A stretch of DNA of 11,946 bases. Source: an uncultured Eubacteriales bacterium. Its GTDB lineage: Bacteria > Bacillota > Clostridia > Monoglobales > Monoglobaceae. The position numbers were made by a program, and so were the translations under genes. Position 1 is the first letter of the stretch, and each line of letters begins with the position of its first letter. Below are positions 1 to 7,018 of the stretch, in pieces. The notes under the pieces were generated by a model that was not told the DNA's origin, did no database searches, and saw nothing but the letters and a program-made list of their open reading frames with translations. Location of the stretch: NCBI GenBank assembly GCA_900552305.1, contig URZD01000048.1:1-11946 (forward strand). Reading direction: 5' to 3'.

Positions 1-554
1 AGGAATGGACAGAGCAGAAGGATAAAATCACTGTTTCGGTTACAAACGGCAAAACCTCTGTAAAAGTGCCGCAGAACGGTTTTTCGGTTGACGCGGAAAG
101 CGGAATACTGACGGTTAAATCGGACAGTTGCCGTGAATTGCTGCCAAGCTTCGGCGACAACTCAATCGGTAATGCGACCGACATAAGCGTAATAATCTCG
201 ACGCATGGTGTATGGAACGGCGCTGAGTGCGACATTATAAAGGAGTGCGGCATAAGGCTGATTACGCCGGAGCTTTCCTCCGAAGGCTTTGCAAGAGGCG
301 TTGATTTTGACTTTACACTGTATTCCGATGAGAATATGGACGGAGTTATTCCGATTGTAACTCTTTATGACGGCGGTACGCTTGTATACTGTGCGAAGGG
401 TGAGGAAACCGTGCTGAGCGCGGGCGAGGAAAAAAACGTGACGGTAAGGCTTAAAAGCGCGGACATTGCGCCAAGCGGCTACTTTACCGTAAAGGCAATG
501 CTGTGGCAGGGAACGGATATTAAGCCGATAGTGACGGTTGTGAATTTTCCGTAA
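1..554 (+). CDS. C-terminal fragment of an exported/surface protein (5' end outside window)
   Basis: The frame is open from position 3 to the TAA at 552-554, giving 183 residues with no start needed inside the window. A GTG at 66 could be called as a start, but the upstream codons continue the same protein-like beta-rich pattern, so this is the tail of a longer gene. No catalytic motif is visible. The last ~85 residues form a recognisable C-terminal module: a VIPIVTLYDGG strand, then a ladder of short strands, ending in VKAMLWQGTDIKPI. The end of the gene at 7019-8788 has the same plan (VMVAAYEGN followed by VCAYVWDMTTLKP). Similar tails of the form V-K-x-F-L-W-D-x-x-T-x-K-P end many large clostridial secreted proteins (from memory of such families). 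Function of the whole protein cannot be told. It lies 68 nt upstream of the first SLH gene on the same strand and probably belongs to the same locus. Confidence 0.85.
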   Translation, partial: EWTEQKDKITVSVTNGKTSVKVPQNGFSVDAESGILTVKSDSCRELLPSFGDNSIGNATDISVIISTHGVWNGAECDIIKECGIRLITPELSSEGFARGVDFDFTLYSDENMDGVIPIVTLYDGGTLVYCAKGEETVLSAGEEKNVTVRLKSADIAPSGYFTVKAMLWQGTDIKPIVTVVNFP

Positions 555-614
555 CAGGCACAGCGGGCATTATGCCGATATGTAACGGCAAATCAAATAT
601 TACTACATTAAAAT

Positions 615-631
615 AAGGAGAAATGAGAGTG
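615..631 (+). promoter_or_regulatory. RBS that favours a GTG start at 629 over the ATG at 623
   Basis: AAGGAG lies at 615-620. It leaves only 2 nt before the ATG at 623, too close for normal initiation, but 8 nt before the in-frame GTG at 629. The other three genes of the window with a visible start have AAGGAG 8, 10 and 8 nt before it. The GTG is therefore the better start; it shortens the protein by two residues and leaves the signal peptide intact. Confidence 0.6.
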
Positions 632-3600
632 AAAAAACAGAAATTTCTTAGCCTTATACTGATTATAAGTATGTTTGCGGCGATGCTTCAGGGTTTAGGC
701 TTTGCGGCGGACAGTGCGGACGGCGCCGAAAGCGGCAACGGAGAAAACGTCGCCGCGGATACGTCAGACGCCATCTATACTGACGACATATTCAGCCGCG
801 CGGCGGGCGTGCTTGCCGCACTCGGAATAATGGAGGGCAAGTCGGAGGACGATTTCGGCGCGGAGGACTCTCTGACGCGTGCGGAAATGTGTACCGTGGC
901 GGTAAGATTTATGGGAATGGATTCGGAAAGCGGAGCGGCGCAAAGGAGCGGCTACACAGATGTGGCGGACGACCATTGGGCAAGGTTTTATATCGATACC
1001 GCGTCGGCAATGGGAATTGTCGCGGGTAACGGTGACGGCACATTCCGACCCGATGATACGGTTACGGGCGAGCAGGCGGTGAAAATTCTTGTCTGCGCAC
1101 TCGGTTATGAGCCGAAAGCGCAGGATAAGGGCGGATTTCCGAGCGGGTATACCGCGGTCGCAACCGAGCTTGGGCTGCTGAAGGGCGTAAAGCTGATTTC
1201 GGGCGACACGCCGATTACAAGACGTCAAATCGCCATACTTACATACAACGCGCTTGACGCGGAGCTTATGGAGCAGAAGGTCTACGGTCGGAACGCATAC
1301 ACGGCGGTGTCGGAGGACAAAACTGCGCTGACCGAGTACCAAAAAACGGAGAAAAAGCGCGGTACGGTGACGGCGGTATACGGCTCGTCCCTTGACGGCG
1401 AGGAGCTGCGCGAGGGCGAAATAATGATTGACGGCGAGAGGTACAAAACCGCACTCGATACTGAGGGATACCTCGGTCAGTATGTCGAATACTATGTGAC
1501 GATAGAGAAGGACAGGGACGAAAGAACGGTAATTGCGATGTTCTCGCTCCTTGACAGCTCAAACCGCACAGAGATAGACTTTGAGGACGTAGACACGGTC
1601 AGGGTAAGCGACAGCCTTGATATAGAGGTGCAATATTTTGACAAGGACGGAACAAAATCGAAAACCTTGCGCATGACAAAGCCGACCGTAATGTATAACG
1701 GCAAAGCGGAGGAATTTGCGGACGCGGAGGCGGCACAGGCGTTTTTGGATTCGCATATGAAGGACGGAAGGATGTGCTATCTTAAAAACGATAAAAAGGG
1801 TCAAAATGACGTACTGTTTGTGGAAAATTACGAAGCGTACGTTGTGTCAAGGGTCGACGCGGAAAACAAAAAAATCGTTTACAATGTCTACAGCGTGGGA
1901 AAAACCGATACGAAGTCGCTTGATTTGTCGGATGGGGACACTGCAAAGCGTGAGGTGCTTGTATATGATGAAAACGGCACACCTTTGGAATTTTCCGATT
2001 TGGCAAGAAACGATGTAATCATGGTGTATGCGTCATCTGACAGAAGCCTTTACAAAATCTACCGCAGTCAGGAAAAGGTAACGGGCAAAATAACCCGCAT
2101 AAAACAGACGAGCGGTACACGCGGCAATGACGATTACCCGGATATTCCGGAGGTGAAACCGTATTGGGAAACGCTGGCGGAGTTGGATATGAACGGCTTT
2201 AACTTAACTGCAAACAGCACGTGGCAGATTAAGGCTGAAAAGACCGTTGACGAAAGAACGGTTACACTACAGACCAATGCCGGCGCCGACCCGTGGATTG
2301 TATGCCCGGATAGCGGTTTTTGCGACGTGGCGTCCGACATGGATTTGGCGGTAGATGTTCCGGAGATTACGGAAAACGGAAAGCTGTTTGTTTTAAACAG
2401 AAACAAAGGTCTGAACGGATGGTGGAGACCTACCTCGGTCAAATCGGGTATACAGGCGTTGAATCTGTTTGACAAAACAAAAATCAAATACGGCGACAAG
2501 ATAAAAATTACCGCATATGTATACGCAAAAAATATCTGTAAGGGCGAGGGCAACTATAATAATTCGGACGTTGACCAAAAGCAGAACGTCAGCGCAAGAA
2601 TTTGGCTGACAGAGCCGTGGAAAAGCAATTCCGAGCCGGGATATAACACAAACTGCGACCCGCTGAAGGAGACATTTATCGGTGAAATTCCCGCGGGCGA
2701 GTGGACGGAGCTGAGCCTTGAATATACAGCGTCAAACAGCAATATGAACGTAAACGGAATTGAGATGAACAACTATCCCGGCAGCAAGGAGGGGATATAT
2801 CCCATAATGCTTTATGTTGCGGGAATCAAGGCGGAGCGTTATGTTGACCCCAACGCGGGCAGAAACCCGAATACGGAGCCGCGCCCCGAAATCCCGGTTG
2901 ACCCGTCGGAATACGAGGTGTATATTGACGGACAAAAATATACGCCTGTCAGCTCGTTTCCGTCAAGCCTTCTGGAGCTTGGCAACAGCGTAACATTATA
3001 CCTCGATTTGAACGGTAAGATAGTTGGCTATACAAAGAGCTTAAGCGGCGCGGGCTACGGACTTTTGCTTAATGCGGGCATTGACAAAAGCGGTATGGAC
3101 ACGGTTGTTAAGGTAAGAATACTCGATACCGAAAACAACCGAAAAACCTACGAACTGGCAAAGGAGGTCACCGCCTATAACGGCAGAAAGGTGACGAAAA
3201 TGGCGGCGGAGACACTTATTACGGACGAACCGTCAAATCCGATGACCGACTGGCATCTTTGGTCGACAAACAACGCGGAAAACTTTGTCTGTATAGACCG
3301 CACATGGCTGACCGACAGCGTACGTTCGGACGCGGCAAGCCGTAAAATGGTGTACTACAAGACAAACAGCAAGGGACAGATTACAACAATTCTTGTACCG
3401 TCAATGCCGGAGGACCACCCCGAAAGCAAAATCAAGATGATAAGGAACTTTGACGCAAAAGAGGGCAAAAAAACCTATTTGTCTCAGCAATACTGGCCGA
3501 GGTGGCTGATGAACAGCGGTTACAGCGACTATACGGAGCCGATGTACTGCTATGCGAGCAATGTTAAGTGGTTTAACATATGGGCGGAGAACTATGATGA

Positions 3601-4501
3601 GGACGATTACAAAATAGATGACAGCGGCTATTGGGTAAACAATTCTGTCAGCGGCAGAAAATGGGATCAGGCACAGCTTTATCGGCTTCCGGGCAGCAAG
3701 ACGGTTGATTTTATGGTCACCAATCCGTGGGGAGTAAACATGGGTAAGGAAGGCGTTAAGGCAGGGACCTATGTCTTTAAGGATATGGAGGAAACGGATG
3801 ACGGATATATACTGAATGTTTACCGTACCCACAGAAATCCCGATTCGACAAACCTTAAATCATTCAAGGTGAAAAAGGATTTGCGGCTGTTTGAAAACAT
3901 TTGGGTATCAAGCCTTGGTGCGGACTCGGAACGTCTTACGGAAGAGAATATTATGTATTACGAAGGTGAGACACCGTACAATGTTGCATACGAGAGTGAC
4001 GTTATGGGAAATCAAACAACACCGTATGTTGCTCTCGATACCTTTGAAACGGGCGACATAATCAGAATTATTGCGGTAAACGGCGAGGCAGATTATATCG
4101 AGCCGATTTGGCGCAAGTCAATCGGACTATTAGAGCCGTACAGCATAACGCGCGGCGACAGCGCGTCGAGCTTTTTTGACAGAAGCTCGCTGACGTACGG
4201 CGAAATTGTTGACACAAACAGCCGAAACGGTACAGTCAAAATCCGAGGCTGGTATTGGGGACGTCCCGATGAACCGATTTCCTCCGCATCGGCAGGCTAT
4301 GTAAAGGCAACAAGTGCAATAAGACAGCAGACAATCGATTTGTTTGTGTATGACACTACGGCTATGTGGGATGAGGAACGCGAAATATTCGGCGTTGCAA
4401 CATGGCCCGATTACAAAAAGGGCGACAAAATTTTGGTGGCAGGCTCCCTTGAAAACGGCGAAAAAACCGATGTTATACTGATAAAAAATCACAAAAAATA
4501 A
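629..4501 (+). CDS. Giant SLH-anchored surface protein with inserted binding-like module
   Basis: Residue numbers count from the ATG at 623; the preferred GTG start removes two. Residues 1-29 are a signal peptide (KK-K, then a long hydrophobic stretch, cleavage near GFA-A). Three SLH repeats follow: ~56-100 (intact TRAE motif at 85-88), ~110-167 (GYTDVADDHWA start) and ~172-212 (TRRQ). SLH domains bind secondary cell-wall polymers, so the protein should be wall-attached. Residues ~246-306 form a small beta domain (GTVTAVY ... MIDGERY), and ~317-485 a conserved but uncharacterised beta-rich region. Residues 514-739 are the ~225-aa module shared with neighbouring genes; it interrupts a second small beta domain (GKITRI at 488-493, YIDGQKY at 767-773). 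The remaining C-terminal half is unassigned; it has an aromatic-rich stretch at ~951-1000 and a beta-rich end. No hydrolase motif is visible. Paralogous to the gene at 8891. A scaffold or polysaccharide-binding role is inference. Confidence 0.9.
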   Translation: MKKQKFLSLILIISMFAAMLQGLGFAADSADGAESGNGENVAADTSDAIYTDDIFSRAAGVLAALGIMEGKSEDDFGAEDSLTRAEMCTVAVRFMGMDSESGAAQRSGYTDVADDHWARFYIDTASAMGIVAGNGDGTFRPDDTVTGEQAVKILVCALGYEPKAQDKGGFPSGYTAVATELGLLKGVKLISGDTPITRRQIAILTYNALDAELMEQKVYGRNAYTAVSEDKTALTEYQKTEKKRGTVTAVYGSSLDGEELREGEIMIDGERYKTALDTEGYLGQYVEYYVTIEKDRDERTVIAMFSLLDSSNRTEIDFEDVDTVRVSDSLDIEVQYFDKDGTKSKTLRMTKPTVMYNGKAEEFADAEAAQAFLDSHMKDGRMCYLKNDKKGQNDVLFVENYEAYVVSRVDAENKKIVYNVYSVGKTDTKSLDLSDGDTAKREVLVYDENGTPLEFSDLARNDVIMVYASSDRSLYKIYRSQEKVTGKITRIKQTSGTRGNDDYPDIPEVKPYWETLAELDMNGFNLTANSTWQIKAEKTVDERTVTLQTNAGADPWIVCPDSGFCDVASDMDLAVDVPEITENGKLFVLNRNKGLNGWWRPTSVKSGIQALNLFDKTKIKYGDKIKITAYVYAKNICKGEGNYNNSDVDQKQNVSARIWLTEPWKSNSEPGYNTNCDPLKETFIGEIPAGEWTELSLEYTASNSNMNVNGIEMNNYPGSKEGIYPIMLYVAGIKAERYVDPNAGRNPNTEPRPEIPVDPSEYEVYIDGQKYTPVSSFPSSLLELGNSVTLYLDLNGKIVGYTKSLSGAGYGLLLNAGIDKSGMDTVVKVRILDTENNRKTYELAKEVTAYNGRKVTKMAAETLITDEPSNPMTDWHLWSTNNAENFVCIDRTWLTDSVRSDAASRKMVYYKTNSKGQITTILVPSMPEDHPESKIKMIRNFDAKEGKKTYLSQQYWPRWLMNSGYSDYTEPMYCYASNVKWFNIWAENYDEDDYKIDDSGYWVNNSVSGRKWDQAQLYRLPGSKTVDFMVTNPWGVNMGKEGVKAGTYVFKDMEETDDGYILNVYRTHRNPDSTNLKSFKVKKDLRLFENIWVSSLGADSERLTEENIMYYEGETPYNVAYESDVMGNQTTPYVALDTFETGDIIRIIAVNGEADYIEPIWRKSIGLLEPYSITRGDSASSFFDRSSLTYGEIVDTNSRNGTVKIRGWYWGRPDEPISSASAGYVKATSAIRQQTIDLFVYDTTAMWDEEREIFGVATWPDYKKGDKILVAGSLENGEKTDVILIKNHKK
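2162..2842 (+). repeat. Copy 1 of the ~225-aa M(D/N)GF module (inside the first SLH protein)
   Basis: Encodes residues 514-740 of the SLH protein. It opens with WETLAELDMNGF, contains CPDSGFC, a GWWRPTS segment and FDKTKI-x-x-GDKIKITAYVYAKN, and closes with YVAGIKAER. The late part (GDKI-strand, a polar strand with ARIWL, an AGEWTELSLEY strand, a final Y-x-AG-(I/V)-K strand) follows the strand order of CBM4/9/22-type jelly rolls; that fold is inference. Positions 2165-2839 align codon for codon, without gaps, with 7151-7825 (constant offset 4986 nt), with 178 of 225 residues identical by hand count. Confidence 0.85.
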
Positions 4502-4529
4502 CCGACAAAGTCATAAAGGAGTGATGTGA

Positions 4530-6959
4530 ATGAGACGATTAAGACGTTTGACGGCGTTTCTGCTTACGGTTGCAATGCTTGCCGCGGTATCGGTATCACC
4601 CGCCGCGGCGGAGGAGGCAGCTGCGGGCGTGAATACAAGCGGACTTAAAGCACAGCTGAAAATCGACAGCGAGTGGCAGACGTATGATATGATTCTGTAT
4701 ACCGTAGAGCGTGCAAACTATCAGATTCTGGCTCCCGCAAGACCGTTCATGACGGCGCTCGGCGCAGAGGTCGAATGGGACGCGGAAAACAGCCGCGTTA
4801 CCTGCACAAAGGGCGATAATTCCGCGGTTATCACAATCGGCAGCAATACCGCGCTGAAAAACGGCACGGAAACAGAGCTGCCGACCGCGGCTCAGCTTGT
4901 CAATGATACCGCATATATACCTGTTGAGTTCTGCGGCGACGCGCTTGGCTATCATGTGCTTCGTGAAACCTTCGGCAGAGTGGTGCGGCTTGTAACAAAG
5001 ACAACAACCGAAAGCACAAAATACAACGGTGAATTGAAACCCGGTATGGCGCCGCTTGTGTCAACCGTACACAGACCGGTGCAAACTGAATTTGAAAAAT
5101 CTAACCGACTTGATGACCTGATTTTCTATCAGGAGCATGAGTATGTGCCGAAGGAACAGCTGATAAAGGAAAAAAATGAGGCAATCGACTATGACAATCT
5201 GCCGAGCGGCGAGGTTGTCTATACAATGGAGGACATTCTTGAAAGCACACCCGAGGGCAAAAACGTCAACGGCTGGTGGAAGGAAGTGACGGTTGACGAC
5301 GAATCCGTGCCGTTTAAAAAGGCGCTGCGTATCAGCTGTACATACATTCCCGCAAACTCGGTTGATTATATTGTAAAGCCGAGCAAGCGTATAGAGGAAT
5401 ATGTCGATCCTGCGGATAAATATCTGATAAAGGTGTACGTAAGGCTCGCGGCGGGCGGAAATGTCGATACAGGACTCGGAAAGCTGTATATGCACGTTGA
5501 GGAGGATTACAAAAGCTCATGGGAAAAATCGGTCAGCGCAACAATGGAGTTTAACGGCGATTGGCATACGTTTTATTATGTGTCAACAGGCGTTGAAAAC
5601 TCAAACCATATCGGATTTACCACAGGCTTTAACCTTCAGACAATAGACATAGGCGGCTTTGAGGTGCAAAAGCTCAGCCGTGACGCGGATGTTTCGATGT
5701 TCCAAAAGGCAAACGCGGAAATAGACTATATGGAGCCGGAGCTGTCGCGGGACGCGCCGTGGAGAAAAGAGGCTCTTGACAGAATCGAAAAGGTACGCAA
5801 GGGCGATTTTAAGGTAGTTGTCCGCGATAAGGACGGAAACCCCGTGCCGGACGCCGATGTAAGATTCGATATGTTCGAGCATGAGTTCAAATTCGGCGTA
5901 ATGCTTGATGCCGATTCATGGCAGCCGAACGAGGGCGGGGTTGTGGCAAAGGATATGGCAAATATAGCTGCATGCTTTAATTCTGTGGGCTGCGGCAATG
6001 CTCAAAAGCTGGGACAGTTTGATTCCAACAGGCAGATTTCACGTAGGATACTGGACGACGCAAAGTCGCAGGGAATAAAGTATTTCCGCGGCCATGCGAT
6101 ATGGATGCCGATTTTACAGCGCGGCGATATACGTCCTTACCGCTTTTACGGTAATAATCAGGTCGAGGACATGGACTGGGCAACCTTTGAAAAATATGTC
6201 AAGGAACATATAAACAAGATTGCCGCGACCGAGCCGGAGGTTTACGAATGGGACGTTACAAACGAAATGGTAAACCGCGTAACCTTTGACAAATTCGTCA
6301 AGACCAAATATATGAAGAAAATCTTTGATTGGTGCCGCGAGATACTTCCGGAGGGTACTGACCTTGCGCTGTGCGACAATAACCTGCGCAACGTAAGATA
6401 CTGGGAGATACTTGATGATTTTCAGGAAATGAATGCCGATTATGACGTGCTGACAATACAGAATCACTGTACTGTAGAAACAAAAACCGGCATAACGGAT
6501 ATGCTGAGATTTTATGACCGTTATACATACGAATATCAAAAGCAGTTTTCGATTACCGAGTTTTCCATGTATAACTACGAAAACACCGAGGAGGGCAGAC
6601 TAAGGGGCGGCGATATGGTGCGCGATTTCCTTATTGCAGTGTTCAGCCATCCGGGCGCAAACGCGTTTACCTGTTTTTGGCTCTCGGACGCGTACAGCGG
6701 CTGGCAGACATATCAGGCTCCGCTGTTTGACGAAAAATTCAATCCAAAGCCGGCGTGGTATCAGTGGAATGACCTTCTTTACAACAAGTGGTGGACGCGT
6801 GATGCACACACAACTACCGACAAGGACGGAAGGGGTAGTGTAAAAGGCTTTTACGGTGATTATGACGTGACCGTTTCGGTCGGCGGCAAAGAGGTAAAGT
6901 CAACTATGGCGGCATTCCACAGAGGTTATGAAAACGAGCTTACAATCACCTTGGATTAG
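4530..6959 (+). CDS. Secreted multidomain GH10 endo-beta-1,4-xylanase-like enzyme
   Basis: 809 aa. AAAGGAG lies 8 nt before the ATG. Residues 1-27 are a signal peptide (MRRLRRL, hydrophobic core, AAA-EE cleavage). Residues ~35-157 resemble the copper amine oxidase N-terminal domain (RPFMTALGAEVEWD), a secreted accessory fold and not evidence of oxidase activity. Residues ~228-383 look like a CBM4/9/22-type binding module (YLIKVYVRLA, then DWHTFYYVS). Residues ~427-455 are a beta lead-in (VRDKDGNPVPDADV). The GH10 catalytic barrel spans ~453-755: RGH (520-522), acid/base Glu579 in WDVTNE, the QNH triad (644-646), nucleophile Glu677 in SITEF, and FWLSDAYSGW/PLFDE near the end. A short beta tail (GFYGDYDVTV) follows. 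GH10 enzymes retain configuration and cut beta-1,4-xylan. Both catalytic acids are present, so it should be active, but the glycone-side residues are atypical, so the exact substrate is uncertain. No SLH domain of its own. It sits 28 nt after the first SLH gene. Confidence 0.92.
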   Translation: MRRLRRLTAFLLTVAMLAAVSVSPAAAEEAAAGVNTSGLKAQLKIDSEWQTYDMILYTVERANYQILAPARPFMTALGAEVEWDAENSRVTCTKGDNSAVITIGSNTALKNGTETELPTAAQLVNDTAYIPVEFCGDALGYHVLRETFGRVVRLVTKTTTESTKYNGELKPGMAPLVSTVHRPVQTEFEKSNRLDDLIFYQEHEYVPKEQLIKEKNEAIDYDNLPSGEVVYTMEDILESTPEGKNVNGWWKEVTVDDESVPFKKALRISCTYIPANSVDYIVKPSKRIEEYVDPADKYLIKVYVRLAAGGNVDTGLGKLYMHVEEDYKSSWEKSVSATMEFNGDWHTFYYVSTGVENSNHIGFTTGFNLQTIDIGGFEVQKLSRDADVSMFQKANAEIDYMEPELSRDAPWRKEALDRIEKVRKGDFKVVVRDKDGNPVPDADVRFDMFEHEFKFGVMLDADSWQPNEGGVVAKDMANIAACFNSVGCGNAQKLGQFDSNRQISRRILDDAKSQGIKYFRGHAIWMPILQRGDIRPYRFYGNNQVEDMDWATFEKYVKEHINKIAATEPEVYEWDVTNEMVNRVTFDKFVKTKYMKKIFDWCREILPEGTDLALCDNNLRNVRYWEILDDFQEMNADYDVLTIQNHCTVETKTGITDMLRFYDRYTYEYQKQFSITEFSMYNYENTEEGRLRGGDMVRDFLIAVFSHPGANAFTCFWLSDAYSGWQTYQAPLFDEKFNPKPAWYQWNDLLYNKWWTRDAHTTTDKDGRGSVKGFYGDYDVTVSVGGKEVKSTMAAFHRGYENELTITLD

Positions 6960-6961
6960 GC

Positions 6962-7004
6962 AAAATATTTAAAAATCCGAAAAAATAAAATATAAAATAT
7001 TTAA
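6962..7004 (+). repeat. Short AT-rich direct repeat before the two-module gene
   Basis: AAAATATTTAA occurs at 6962-6972 and again at 6994-7004, the second copy running into the ribosome binding site. The stretch between is nearly all A and T. It could be an AT-rich translation-enhancing leader or a weak promoter region, but no clear -35/-10 pair is visible, and such repeats arise easily in A+T-rich spacers. Confidence 0.3.
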
Positions 7005-7018
7005 GGAGGAAATGAGGA

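Noticed and set aside
566..576. Perfect short palindrome GGCAT-T-ATGCC between the first two genes
   Set aside because: A 5-bp stem with no T tract and no promoter nearby is too short to call a terminator or operator.
555..622. Possible promoter in the AT-rich spacer before the first SLH gene
   Set aside because: No -35 and -10 pair with acceptable match and spacing could be found; transcription from further upstream is equally likely.
4632..5000. Copper amine oxidase activity for the GH10 protein
   Set aside because: Only the N-terminal accessory fold is present; no catalytic amine oxidase domain exists in the protein.
5274..5282. NGWW motif in the GH10 binding module, matching the NGWW of module copies 1 and 2
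   Set aside because: The motif lies at a different place in the fold and the surrounding residues do not align, so I do not count the GH10 binding module as a fifth copy.
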